Both the position numbers and the translations under genes were made by a program. Below the pieces are notes generated by a model, which ran no database searches, was not told the origin of the DNA, and worked only from the letters and a program-made list of their open reading frames with translations. 64,000 nucleotides of DNA from Clostridium collagenovorans DSM 3089 (GTDB lineage Bacteria > Bacillota > Clostridia > Clostridiales > Clostridiaceae), in the NCBI RefSeq assembly GCF_900130005.1, contig NZ_FQXP01000012.1, positions 62,001 to 126,000 of the forward strand, written 5' to 3'. How positions within the stretch are numbered: the first letter of the stretch is position 1; each line of letters opens with the position of its first letter. This document shows, one piece after another, positions 9,287-17,271 of this stretch.

Positions 9287-9391
9287 TTAAGAAGCTTTAG
9301 TTGTACATAGAGTTCTCAATTACATTGCTTCACTAATTTAGAATTAGCATAGACAACTACATTGTTTATCTATTACACTAAAGCTTCTTAA
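9287..9391. repeat. 14-bp perfect inverted repeat enclosing a structured loop
   Basis: Arms TTAAGAAGCTTTAG (9287-9300) and CTAAAGCTTCTTAA (9378-9391) are perfect complements 77 bp apart. Inside, AGTTGT and ACAACT extend the pairing, so a long folded structure is possible. No ORF lies inside. It might be a remnant of a small mobile element or an RNA structure; the function is unknown. Confidence 0.55.
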
Positions 9392-9450
9392 AGTGCTTTT
9401 CTCTACAATACAACTGTACCGTAAATTAAAGCAAAATATATAAACTAATA

Positions 9451-9578
9451 CTTCATTTACTTTTTAAGCAACCCATATCCCTTTTGCTTTTTCATAACTC
9501 TTATTAAAAACACTCTTCATTTACTTTTTAAGCAACTCATATCTCTGTTGCTTTTTTATAACTCTTATTAAAAATACT
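9451..9578. repeat. Two tandem 64-bp copies of the murI 3' end
   Basis: Units at 9451-9514 and 9515-9578 are nearly identical (a handful of differences) and continue into the true murI 3' end at 9579, which matches the same unit. On the minus strand each copy repeats the GATATGRGTTGCTTAAAAAGTAA region, i.e. the last codons and stop of murI. This is a recent tandem duplication beginning at the gene terminus. Confidence 0.85.
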
Positions 9579-9584
9579 CTTTAT

Positions 9585-10361
9585 CTACTTCTTAAGCAGC
9601 TCATATCCCAAAGCATTTATCTTATCATTATTTAATGAATTATATATAGTGACGCTACCATCTTCCTTTGATAAGTTAAGTAAATTCTCATCTTCAAGCA
9701 ACCTCTTTAATTGATTAACAGTCCCTACACTACCATCTATAATAGGAATATCCTTACCTATTATTCCACTCAAAGTTCCCTTTATAAAAGGAAAATGTGT
9801 ACATCCTAAAACAACTGCCGCTATATCTTCTTGCATATAAAATGCTACTCTATTTCTTAAATAATCCTCAAGTCTTCTTCCACTTATAACTCCATCTTCT
9901 ATAAGTTCAACTAAACCTGGACATGGAAGTGGTCTTATTTGTCCTGAATTATTGCCGTATTTCTTCATCAGGTTATTGAATTTTTTTTCTGCTAAGGTCA
10001 TAGGGGTAGCCATTATTAATATCTTACCCGGTCTATTAAGCTCAACAGCTGGTTTTAAAGCAGGTTCTATACCTATAATAGGAATATCCTTATACTTATC
10101 TCTAAGCTTTATAATAGCTGCACTAGTAGCCGTATTACATGCTACAACCAAAGCTTTTACTCCCTTTGATAATAAAAATTCTGTAGCTTTAAAACTTAGT
10201 TCTTGAACCTCTTCTACAGTCTTAGTACCATAAGGTGCATTTTTAGAATCCCCAAAATACACATAACTTTCTTTAGGCATTAATCTAACAGCCTCTCTCA
10301 ATACACTTATACCGCCTACACCTGAATCAAAAAATCCTATAGGTTTTTGATTTTTTTCCAT
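9585..10361 (-). CDS. murI: Glutamate racemase
   Basis: A 258-residue enzyme that makes D-glutamate for peptidoglycan from L-glutamate, in the cytoplasm. Motifs: GFFDSGVGG at the N-terminus, ACNTATS with catalytic Cys75, and VLGCTHFPF with catalytic Cys187. Both cysteines of the two-base mechanism are present, and the length is typical. A Shine-Dalgarno is weak in this AT-rich stretch (GGTGAAAG about 4 nt before the ATG). It is monocistronic. The 3' end including the stop codon is tandemly repeated downstream, but the gene itself is intact, ending LLKK. Confidence 0.95.
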   Translation of the reverse strand: MEKNQKPIGFFDSGVGGISVLREAVRLMPKESYVYFGDSKNAPYGTKTVEEVQELSFKATEFLLSKGVKALVVACNTATSAAIIKLRDKYKDIPIIGIEPALKPAVELNRPGKILIMATPMTLAEKKFNNLMKKYGNNSGQIRPLPCPGLVELIEDGVISGRRLEDYLRNRVAFYMQEDIAAVVLGCTHFPFIKGTLSGIIGKDIPIIDGSVGTVNQLKRLLEDENLLNLSKEDGSVTIYNSLNNDKINALGYELLKK

Positions 10362-10464
10362 ACTTTCACCACCATATTACTTACTAAAGTAATAATATTA
10401 CTTTAAACTTAATAATATTATACCACGTGTGTTTTTATTTACTTTTATAAATTTAAAAATGTAT

Positions 10465-10550
10465 TATATAATCTTCACTATTAAAACTATATCATGAAAT
10501 TTTAACTTATATCTAAAATTATCATTAAGTTTATTTAGTACAAGATATTT
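10465..10550. repeat. Degenerate copy D of the dispersed repeat
   Basis: Shows recognisable parts of the 9126-9230 family: ATTAAAACTATATCATG near the start, then TTTATTTAGTACAAGATAT at the end, in the same order. It is shorter and more diverged than the other copies. It sits upstream of murI in the 630-bp spacer before the zinc-ribbon gene. Confidence 0.4.
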
Positions 10551-10661
10551 AAGCTATGTAACTTTGAAACTATTTTGTAGGTTTATATCTATATTTTTAT
10601 TCATATAATAATGAAACATAGATATAAATTACACTTAAAATTATCTATGGAAGCATATAAC

Positions 10662-10710
10662 TTTAATATAAAAAGCTTCTCAACATTAAGTATTAGCTTT
10701 TTATATTAAA
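10662..10710. terminator. 16-bp perfect stem-loop in the spacer upstream of murI
   Basis: Arms TTTAATATAAAAAGCT (10662-10677) and its exact complement (10695-10710) enclose 17 nt. Another hairpin (TTTATATCTAT/ATAGATATAAA) lies just before it. Neither is next to a gene end, so the role is unclear. The rest of 10362-10992 contains no ORF. Confidence 0.4.
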
Positions 10711-10992
10711 TAAGTCTATCTATAACTCTAACTGTATAAACTTAATTGAAATATATACTATAATTCAAAGGTATTACAGATATATGGAAGGAAAGATTAT
10801 TTTAAATATTAGAAATTAAATCCTCCTTAAAACCATATAATAGTTATATACCATATCATAACCATTTTCAATATAGCATAATCATATTTTAATTACATTT
10901 AATTTTATATAAGTTTACACATTGTACATTATAAAAAAATTTTTCTATATTATAATAATTAATAAGATAGTATTAGAAGGAGGAGAAATTCC

Positions 10993-11520
10993 ATGAATAA
11001 CAAAAATCTTATAGATACTTTAGAAGCTCTTTCAAATTCAGTTAAAGAAACTGTAGACACTGTATTAAAAGCTACAAAAGAAAGTGCTAATAACGTTGTA
11101 AAAAAATCTGAAAATATAGTTGAAATCTCTAAGTTAAATGCTTTAGTAGCATCTAAAAACAATGAGTTATCTTCAACACTTGAAAAAATCGGTGAAGTTG
11201 TAACACTTAAATTTGAATCTAATATTTATATTGATCCTGATTTAGTAGAATACGCTTCTCAAGTTGCTGACCTTAAAAATGAACTAGATGAAATAAATCA
11301 ACAAATATTAAAACTTAAGAACAAAAAACAATGCTCTCAATGTGGTGAATACTTAGATAACACTCATGTTTTCTGTCCTAACTGTGGTGCAAAGCAAGAA
11401 GTTTACGAAGCTCCAACAGAAACTTGTACAGAAGATCCTAAATGTGAAGAAAAAGAAAGTGAAGAATGTCCTACTTGTTTAGAAGAAAATAATGCTGACA
11501 ATAAAAGCGAAGATAAATAA
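10993..11520 (+). CDS. Coiled-coil protein with a C-terminal zinc ribbon
   Basis: A 175-residue cytoplasmic protein. Residues ~1-110 are helical with coiled-coil character (LKNELDEINQQILKLKNKK). A zinc ribbon CSQCG...CPNCG follows at ~113-135, and an acidic, Cys-containing tail ends the protein. GGAGGAG lies 8 nt before the ATG. A shorter relative without the ribbon is encoded at 13045-13317; both share a pattern around KLN, KIG and a terminal leucine heptad. A strong terminator follows. The function is unknown; similar zinc-ribbon proteins occur widely in clostridia without an assigned role. Confidence 0.8.
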   Translation: MNNKNLIDTLEALSNSVKETVDTVLKATKESANNVVKKSENIVEISKLNALVASKNNELSSTLEKIGEVVTLKFESNIYIDPDLVEYASQVADLKNELDEINQQILKLKNKKQCSQCGEYLDNTHVFCPNCGAKQEVYEAPTETCTEDPKCEEKESEECPTCLEENNADNKSEDK

Positions 11521-11531
11521 TACCTTAAACT

Positions 11532-11577
11532 AGCTATGTTCATAAGAATTAATCTTATTATGAACATAGCTCTTTTT
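11532..11577 (+). terminator. Terminator of the zinc-ribbon gene
   Basis: Perfect 14-bp stem (AGCTATGTTCATAA / TTATGAACATAGCT) followed by CTTTTTAATTTT. It is a classical intrinsic terminator immediately after the stop codon. Its 3' half is duplicated at 12945. Confidence 0.85.
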
Positions 11578-11582
11578 AATTT
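11549..11582. repeat. 34-bp direct repeat, left copy
   Basis: Covers the loop end and 3' arm of the terminator (includes TTATGAACATAGCTC). An identical 34-bp copy lies at 12945-12978. Together they bound a 1.36-kb segment carrying two minus-strand genes. Confidence 0.85.
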
Positions 11583-11729
11583 TCACTTACTATGTGATAT
11601 AAACTATTGTTAATCTATATGATTGTATATTACCTTCATTCAAGACCCTTAGTATATATTTTGTAATTATTTTTAATCTAAGTATCATTTCCCATATTAA
11701 TATATAATCTTTTATATTCTTAACTCAAA

Positions 11730-11772
11730 AACCTATAGAATAAACTTCATTATCATGTTTATCCTATAGGTT
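11730..11772 (-). terminator. Terminator of the secreted-protein operon
   Basis: A 16-bp inverted repeat with one mismatch (AACCTATAGAATAAAC / GTTTATCCTATAGGTT), followed on the minus strand by TTTTTG. It lies just downstream of the 75-residue membrane protein, so the two-gene unit inside the direct repeats has its own terminator. Confidence 0.7.
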
Positions 11773-11795
11773 CATACTATCATTTTTCTTTATAT

Positions 11796-12023
11796 TTATT
11801 TTTCTCTAAAATATCCAAGTATAAACAACAAAACGAATGTAATTGGTATGTTAACCACTAGATTGGGTAATATATCTAACTTTACTTTTGTAAAAAAAAG
11901 TTCATAATCGTTAAAAATATTAACTCCATAATTAAACTTTTGTGAAATATATATCCCTATTACTGATCCAATAAATTGTATAATAATAATATATATTATT
12001 GATTTTTTTCTTGTTTTATTCAT
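11796..12023 (-). CDS. Small two-helix membrane protein, possible immunity partner
   Basis: A 75-residue protein with a basic N-terminus (MNKTRKK) and two hydrophobic segments (~8-26 and ~50-70). It starts 5 nt after the stop of the upstream secreted-protein gene with no Shine-Dalgarno, which points to translational coupling and a shared function. Small two-helix membrane proteins coupled to a secreted partner are typical of bacteriocin immunity proteins, but I recognise no family and the role is inferred from context. A terminator follows. The pair sits inside the segment bounded by the 34-bp direct repeat. Confidence 0.6.
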   Translation of the reverse strand: MNKTRKKSIIYIIIIQFIGSVIGIYISQKFNYGVNIFNDYELFFTKVKLDILPNLVVNIPITFVLLFILGYFREK

Positions 12024-12028
12024 ATATT

Positions 12029-12499
12029 TTAAACCGGAAAACCAGTGCTTTTATATGTGTTAGAATAGACTAAATTTCTTCTTCCTGAATCTGAATAGAA
12101 ATATACCCCAACTACCAACTTAGACTTATATCTCCCTACAATTACTGTACCATATCCTGTTAATCCAAATTTATTATAGTTGTTTTCAATACAATCAGTT
12201 GCATATGAAGATATAGCAGCTGCTACTGCACTACCAGCAATACCCGTTCCTGGACCTCCTAAGTAACCAATTCCTGTACCTGCTGCTTGAATTACAGCAC
12301 TAGTCACTAATTTTTCAGTCATTTTTCTACTAGACACATCAAATGTAAAATCAACAAATGAACGATCCCATTGATTAAACTCTCTAGTTTGTACTATATA
12401 CTTATCATTTGTATCGATAGTTTCTGCATTTACAGTTAACTTAGGACTCATAGTGCATACCATAGAAGTAATTATAATGCAACTTAAAATTTTTTTCAT
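12029..12499 (-). CDS. Secreted protein with Gly/Ala-rich core, possible bacteriocin-like toxin
   Basis: A 156-residue protein with a clear signal peptide (MKKILSCIIITSMVCTM, probable cleavage after NAE/A region ~25). The central segment AAGTGIGYLGGPGTGIAGSA and its surroundings are Gly/Ala-rich and weakly hydrophobic, like membrane-active peptides, followed by a strand-rich C-terminus ending TGFPV. There is no double-glycine leader and no catalytic motif. GGAGG lies 9 nt before the ATG. It is coupled to a small membrane protein. A secreted antimicrobial or effector with an immunity partner is the best guess; another secreted structural protein is equally hard to exclude. Confidence 0.6.
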   Translation of the reverse strand: MKKILSCIIITSMVCTMSPKLTVNAETIDTNDKYIVQTREFNQWDRSFVDFTFDVSSRKMTEKLVTSAVIQAAGTGIGYLGGPGTGIAGSAVAAAISSYATDCIENNYNKFGLTGYGTVIVGRYKSKLVVGVYFYSDSGRRNLVYSNTYKSTGFPV

Positions 12500-12944
12500 A
12501 AATATATGCCTCCTTTTTTTTGCATCCTATTAAGTCATATACATATCATATTTATCCTAACTAATAAGAAAACCCATAAAAGTATAAAGCAAACGTTTAA
12601 TCTATATATTAGATTTTATTTATTTTTTAATATTACTAAATTACTATACTATTAAACTTAAGCTTAATAACTTCTATTATTTTTACATTATGTTCATTAT
12701 TTATTTCCTCTATAAATTTTACATTTAACTCAAAATTAATAATTAGTTTTCTTATTGAAGACCTATATACTACGTATTACCTAAAGGTATTAGCTTGCTC
12801 CATAAGTATAACATAACTTTTTTTACAATGTTAACCTTTTAATATTAATAAAGTAATATTAGTTAATATTTATATTTTTTTTATATAAATATACATTTAT
12901 TGTCTTACAAAATATTCTTGAATCTAATACCCCCCTAAAATTTG
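12500..12944. other. Gene-free AT-rich spacer inside the inserted segment
   Basis: Extremely AT-rich 445 bp upstream of the secreted-protein gene. No ORF or strong hairpin is seen. It presumably holds the promoter of the minus-strand pair. Confidence 0.35.
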
Positions 12945-12978
12945 TTAATCTTATTATGAACATAGCTCTTTTTAATTT
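12945..12978. repeat. 34-bp direct repeat, right copy
   Basis: Identical to 11549-11582 but without the 5' arm of the terminator, so it cannot form the hairpin here. This asymmetry suggests that the terminator at 11532 is the original site and that the segment arrived by insertion or duplication at it. Confidence 0.85.
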
Positions 12979-13044
12979 AAGGTTATTATTTTCATATTAA
13001 AATAATAAAATATTACGTATAAAACTATCTAAGGGGTGTGAAAA

Positions 13045-13317
13045 GTGAAAGATTCTATTGACCTTTCAGCAATAAAAAGGACTTTAAACGAAATAACCTC
13101 TCAACAATCCAAGGACACAGTTGATAAAATGAAATTAAATTATTCTATAATACAAGTGGAAGAAGACATAACCAAGCTTTTTATTAAAATAGGTACACTA
13201 TCTTATTCTGCACATAAAAACAATACTTTAATTACAAATGAACTGGATAGCTGTTATAAAAAATTGGATTTACTTCATAAGAGACTTGAGAGTCTAAATG
13301 ATAGATTGAATTATTGA
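13045..13317 (+). CDS. Short coiled-coil protein related to the zinc-ribbon protein
   Basis: A 90-residue helical protein with a GTG start 6-8 nt after AAGGGGTG. It is predicted to be coiled-coil throughout, ending KLDLLHKRLESLNDRLNY. The pattern KLNYSI...ITKLFIKIGTLSY...NELDSCYKKLD resembles the middle of the 175-residue protein at 10993-11520 (KLNALV...STLEKIGEVV...ADLKNELDEI), so the two look like diverged paralogues, this one lacking the zinc ribbon. They would be neighbours without the intervening 1.4-kb segment. The function is unknown. Confidence 0.7.
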   Translation: MKDSIDLSAIKRTLNEITSQQSKDTVDKMKLNYSIIQVEEDITKLFIKIGTLSYSAHKNNTLITNELDSCYKKLDLLHKRLESLNDRLNY

Positions 13318-13369
13318 GAAAGATACATTTGAAAAATTTACTAATAATAGAGTATAAGCTCCTCTTTAT

Positions 13370-13397
13370 TTGACAATAATTTTAATGGTTGTATAAT
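13370..13397 (+). promoter_or_regulatory. Consensus sigma-A promoter of the znu operon
   Basis: TTGACA (13370-13375), 16-bp spacer, TATAAT (13392-13397), both perfect. It lies about 100 bp upstream of the binding-protein gene, leaving an AT-rich 5' UTR. No certain Zur or PerR operator was identified around it. Confidence 0.7.
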
Positions 13398-13500
13398 TAA
13401 ATATTATTTATAAAAATTACAAGTACCGATAATTATATGTAAATAATATAAGTAGTAATTTTATATACAAATATTTCTTATAGAAATAGGAGGATTACTT

Positions 13501-14397
13501 ATGTTCAAAAAATTTAATAAAAGCATAATTTTTGCATTAACTCTTGTCTTTATTATGTCATTTATCACTGGTTGTAATAAGGATAAAGATTCTAATGCTA
13601 AGGACAAAACTAATGCAAAACCTGTTGTTGCGGTGTCTATAGTTCCTGAAGAAACCTTTGTAAAAGAAGTAGCTGGAGATTTAGTAGATATAGTTACATT
13701 AATTCCACCTTCTCAAAGTGCAGAAAGCTATTCACCTACACCTAAAGATATGCAAAAATTTAGTGAAGCTGACTTATACTTTGCTATAGGTGTGCCAGCA
13801 GAAGAAAACAATATTATGCCTAAGATTTCTGATTTTAATAAGGATCTTAAAGTAGTTAATTTAGATAAAGCAGTCTCTAAGGAATATAAGGATTTAGAAT
13901 TTGCACCTGGTAGTAGAGACCCTCATATTTGGTTATCACCAAAAAGAGTTAAAGTTATGGTGGACACTATAGCAAGTGAATTATCAACTTTATTACCTGA
14001 GCATAAAGCTACCTTTGAAGAAAATGCTAAAAACTACAATGCTAAGCTTACAGAATTAGATAATGAAATTCGTTCTAGTATCGATAAATTAGATAACAAA
14101 AATATAATAGTATATCATCCTGCATTTAACTATTATGCTGAGGACTACGGAATAACTATGCATGCCTTAGAAGAAGAAGGTAAGGAAGCTACTCCTCATA
14201 CTCTACAAGATTTAATAGACTTTGCTAAAAAGGAAGATATAAAGGTTATATTCTATCAAGCTGAAGTTGATAGCAAGCAAGCTAAATCCTTCGCTGAATC
14301 TATTGGTGGTGTTACTGAAATGGTTGAACCCTTAGCACCTAACTATATAGATAACTTAAAGAAAATGACTGATACATTTTTAAAAGTAAAAAAATAA
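13501..14397 (+). CDS. znuA: Zn/Mn-type ABC transporter substrate-binding lipoprotein
   Basis: A 298-residue lipoprotein with lipobox FITGC (Cys25) and the ZnuA/TroA fold (SBP_bac_9). Metal-site features are DPHIWLSP (His142), VYHPAFNYYAEDYG and a late acidic ligand in FYQAEVDSKQA. The first ligand segment reads SAESYSPTP, lacking the His found in classical ZnuA but resembling a common clostridial variant, so metal preference (Zn versus Mn) is open. It is the first gene of a binding protein-ATPase-permease operon driven by a consensus promoter. AGGAGG precedes the ATG by about 7 nt. Confidence 0.88.
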   Translation: MFKKFNKSIIFALTLVFIMSFITGCNKDKDSNAKDKTNAKPVVAVSIVPEETFVKEVAGDLVDIVTLIPPSQSAESYSPTPKDMQKFSEADLYFAIGVPAEENNIMPKISDFNKDLKVVNLDKAVSKEYKDLEFAPGSRDPHIWLSPKRVKVMVDTIASELSTLLPEHKATFEENAKNYNAKLTELDNEIRSSIDKLDNKNIIVYHPAFNYYAEDYGITMHALEEEGKEATPHTLQDLIDFAKKEDIKVIFYQAEVDSKQAKSFAESIGGVTEMVEPLAPNYIDNLKKMTDTFLKVKK

Positions 14398-14419
14398 ATT
14401 TCAATAATTAATTCTAAAG

Positions 14420-14454
14420 ATAACTTCAGAGGACTACCATGCTTCTGAAGTTAT
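14420..14454 (+). terminator. Intra-operon stem-loop between znuA and znuC
   Basis: 10-bp perfect stem (ATAACTTCAG / CTGAAGTTAT, extendable by AG..TT) with a 15-nt loop and only a weak T-tract. It probably causes partial termination or stabilises the upstream message, giving more binding protein than membrane components. Confidence 0.55.
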
Positions 14455-14493
14455 TTAAGTTCTAAGATAACTAAAAGATAAAGGAGGTGTATC

Positions 14494-15246
14494 ATGGAAA
14501 CTATTATAAATATTAAAGGCCTTCATGTACATTATGATAAGCACTGCGCTCTTTATGATGTAAATATGAATATACTTGAAAATGACTTTTTAGCCATAGT
14601 TGGTCCAAATGGCGGAGGTAAAAGTACACTTTTAAAATCCATATTAGGATTGATCCCTATAACAAATGGAGAAATACTTATAGCCGGTAAATCACCAAAG
14701 GAAGCTCATGGAATCATAGGATATGTCCCTCAGTTTTCAAAGTTTGATAAATCCTTTCCTATAAGTGTAGAGGAAGTTATATTATCCTCAACCTTAGCTA
14801 ATAAAAGTCACTTATTTCATAGACATTCTAAATTAGATAAAATGCTAGTTTCTGAGATTTTAGAAAGACTTAATATTACAGACTTAGGTAAAAGACAAAT
14901 AGGTGAACTTTCTGGAGGACAACTTCAAAAGGTTTTAATTGCAAGAGCTCTTGCTTTAAACCCTAAAATCCTTATATTAGATGAACCAACAGCTAGTTTA
15001 GATTCAAAGGCAAGTGAAGATATATATTCTATCTTAAAGGATTTGAATAAGGATAAAACAATCGTGCTTGTTACCCATGATATTGGTAATATACAAAATA
15101 ATAGCTCTACCTTAGCCTGTATTAATAAGACACTTAAGTACTATGGTAAAGCAGAATTAAACAATACAGTTTCAGAGGAACTTTACGGTACTTCTATAAA
15201 GAACTTAATTTCCTTAAAAGAAAGAAACATAAGGAGGAAATGTTAA
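14494..15246 (+). CDS. znuC: Metal ABC transporter ATP-binding protein
   Basis: A 250-residue ATPase energising metal uptake. Walker A is GPNGGGKST (~37-45), the signature is LSGGQLQKV, and Walker B with D-loop is LILDEPTASLD, followed by the switch His in VLVTHD. AAGGAGGTG precedes the ATG by 5 nt. Its stop overlaps the permease start as TAATG, so the two proteins are translationally coupled. The length is normal for the family. Confidence 0.92.
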   Translation: METIINIKGLHVHYDKHCALYDVNMNILENDFLAIVGPNGGGKSTLLKSILGLIPITNGEILIAGKSPKEAHGIIGYVPQFSKFDKSFPISVEEVILSSTLANKSHLFHRHSKLDKMLVSEILERLNITDLGKRQIGELSGGQLQKVLIARALALNPKILILDEPTASLDSKASEDIYSILKDLNKDKTIVLVTHDIGNIQNNSSTLACINKTLKYYGKAELNNTVSEELYGTSIKNLISLKERNIRRKC

Positions 15247-16073
15247 TGCTAGAATCACTATTTAAATATCCCTTTCTTCAAAATGCAGTAATTAGTGCAA
15301 TACTAGCAAGTATTGCCTGTGGAATAATTGGTACAATTATAGTAGAAAAGAAATTAGTAATGATGAGTGGAGGTATTGCTCATACAGCCTTTGGTGGTGT
15401 AGGGCTTGGGTACTTTCTAGGCATAGAGCCAATAATAGGAGCCTTAGTCTTCTGTGTTGGTTCTGCAATAAGCATTACTACAATTAATAGAAAAACTAAA
15501 ACTAATACAGATAGTATTATAGGTATGTTTTGGGCTTTAGGAATGGCTCTTGGAATATTGTTTGTAGGGCTAACACCTGGATATCCACCAGATATGAATT
15601 CTTACCTCTTTGGAGATATTTTAAACGTATCTAGATTTGATGCCAAGTTAATGTTTGGTATGGATGTTATTATAGTACTTAGTATAGTTATGTTCTTTAA
15701 CACAATTAAAGCTTATTTATTTGATGATGAGTTTGCTTTTACTATAGGTGTAAAAACAACGGCATTAGAATATGGACTATTTATACTTGTTGCTTTAACA
15801 ATCGTTATATTACTTAGACTTGTTGGAATTATACTTGTTATGGCATTGTTAACTACTCCACCAGCAATAGCTAAACTCTTTACCTTCAATCTAAAGACCA
15901 TGATGATACTATCATCTATACTTGGAATGGTATTCTGTTTAACAGGCTTATGGGTATCCTACACCTTAAATATACCTTCAGGATCATCTATAATCTTAAT
16001 AACAGTTATATCCTACTTCATAGCTTATATGATTAAAAAATTCATACTAAAATCTAAACACTGCAATAATTAG
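15246..16073 (+). CDS. znuB: Metal ABC transporter permease
   Basis: A 275-residue integral membrane protein of the ABC-3 family (ZnuB/TroC), with about eight hydrophobic segments and the conserved stretch GGIAHTAFGGVGLG (~38-51). The frame is open from an ATG at 15240, but GGAGG is only 2 nt from it. The ATG at 15246, 8 nt from GGAGG and overlapping the znuC stop by one base, is the likelier start. A strong terminator follows, closing the three-gene operon. Confidence 0.9.
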   Translation: MLESLFKYPFLQNAVISAILASIACGIIGTIIVEKKLVMMSGGIAHTAFGGVGLGYFLGIEPIIGALVFCVGSAISITTINRKTKTNTDSIIGMFWALGMALGILFVGLTPGYPPDMNSYLFGDILNVSRFDAKLMFGMDVIIVLSIVMFFNTIKAYLFDDEFAFTIGVKTTALEYGLFILVALTIVILLRLVGIILVMALLTTPPAIAKLFTFNLKTMMILSSILGMVFCLTGLWVSYTLNIPSGSSIILITVISYFIAYMIKKFILKSKHCNN

Positions 16074-16094
16074 CAATAAACTGCTTAAATAAGT

Positions 16095-16148
16095 AAAGAG
16101 CTTAAACATATAGTTTTTAACTACACTATATGTTTAAGCTCTTTTTAT
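16095..16148 (+). terminator. Terminator of the znu operon
   Basis: Perfect 19-bp stem (arms 16095-16113 and 16126-16144, containing AGAGCTTAAACATATAG) with a 12-nt loop and a run of T. It is unambiguous as an intrinsic terminator and may also act on the minus strand. Confidence 0.9.
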
Positions 16149-16185
16149 TTCATATTCCCATATTCTAAGTCATATTAAATTCATT

Positions 16186-16542
16186 TTAAAAAGCTATATA
16201 TAGTAGTATTAAGCTATATATTAAAAATAAGATAAACACAGCATTTATAATACTGTAGATTATAATTGATATATTAGATCGATTCTTTTCCTTAGAAGTC
16301 TTAAGATTCACATAGCATCTAGTTAAGTAAGATGAGCAATTGGCAACATTAAGTATTAATAACACACCAAAAATTAAGAATAAATAAATGGTCTCTATAG
16401 CTTCTTTAGGTACATGAAGTATTGAGGATAGCAGCACCCCTATTACAATTAATATACTAAAAAAGCTTATAGCACTATTTAATACATATCCCCTTTTTAT
16501 TTCCTTCACCTCCTTCAAATAAGATTTTGCTTTATAGGACAC
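16186..16542 (-). CDS. Small membrane protein with about three helices
   Basis: A 118-residue hypothetical with hydrophobic segments at ~22-43, ~50-68 and ~93-117 and a conserved-looking NCSSYLTRCY stretch. No family was recognised. The listed start is GTG at 16542, which lacks a Shine-Dalgarno. A perfect AAGGAGGTG lies inside the frame at codons 10-12, followed 8 nt later by an in-frame ATA but no ATG, so the true start is uncertain and could be non-canonical or downstream. A terminator separates it from the gene upstream. Confidence 0.55.
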   Translation of the reverse strand: MSYKAKSYLKEVKEIKRGYVLNSAISFFSILIVIGVLLSSILHVPKEAIETIYLFLIFGVLLILNVANCSSYLTRCYVNLKTSKEKNRSNISIIIYSIINAVFILFLIYSLILLYIAF

Positions 16543-16594
16543 TTTTATTAATTAAATATTACATAGTAAAAACAAAGTATATCTTAATAAAAGC

Positions 16595-16645
16595 AAAAGG
16601 ACTGCCACATTAATGATATGAAAATCACTAATTAAACAGTCCTTG
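16595..16645 (-). terminator. Terminator of the 179-residue hypothetical gene
   Basis: Stem AAGGACTG / CAGTCCTT with a 32-nt AT-rich loop, followed on the minus strand by TTTGCTTTTA. It lies between two minus-strand genes. Confidence 0.65.
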
Positions 16646-16731
16646 TTAAATCAATTTAGGCAATAAATTGGTTTAAGCTTATCATAAACAATAAGAGAGT
16701 TATTACTTAAATAGTTTTAACTTAAATCTTA

Positions 16732-17271
16732 TTATTTAGACTCTAATTCTACAAGTTTTTCTAGGATAAATTCTTTTACATCTCTATCTTTAATATTGAA
16801 AGAAGAATCATCTATATCACTTGGTCTAACCATAAAGAAGTTGATTAATAACTTGTTGCCTTTTATTAAGTAATCTTCACTAAACATTGGTGAGAAAACT
16901 ATTTCAACGTCTTCATGTTTTGCATCTTTAACTGCTTCATTTACTTTAGCAATTAAAGCATCTACATTAAGCTTTTTAACTGGAACTATCATAGAATCCT
17001 TGTACTCCATGTCTTCCATGATCCACATGTTGAAGTTCCAGAATCTTCTTTCCTTTTGGTTACCTGTTAATGGCTCTCTGTTTTTAATAGCACTAAGTAC
17101 TCTTCTCACTGATTCTGCATTAAACTCGTCATCATATATACAAGTCATAGCAGTCATTTGTCCTACATCGTGAAAAAATTTCTCAGAAACATTTTCTTTT
17201 TCACTTGCTGCTTGCCAGAAGTAGTTCATTACTTCTATAGCTTCTAAGTTTAATTTTATTGTTTTTAACAT
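16732..17271 (-). CDS. Conserved hypothetical protein, 179 residues
   Basis: A soluble protein beginning MLKTIKLNLEAIEVMNYFW, with central RFWNFNMWIMEDMEY and a mixed alpha/beta C-terminus. It resembles proteins I have seen annotated as the TDE2712 family in clostridia and treponemes, but I hold that loosely. No catalytic motif is evident. AGGGGG lies about 9 nt before the ATG. It is monocistronic, with its own terminator downstream and about 630 bp of spacer upstream. The function is unknown. Confidence 0.65.
   Translation of the reverse strand: MLKTIKLNLEAIEVMNYFWQAASEKENVSEKFFHDVGQMTAMTCIYDDEFNAESVRRVLSAIKNREPLTGNQKERRFWNFNMWIMEDMEYKDSMIVPVKKLNVDALIAKVNEAVKDAKHEDVEIVFSPMFSEDYLIKGNKLLINFFMVRPSDIDDSSFNIKDRDVKEFILEKLVELESK

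Noticed and set aside
10959..11162. Minus-strand frame over the start of the zinc-ribbon gene
   Set aside because: Antisense shadow of a gene with a strong ribosome site and terminator.
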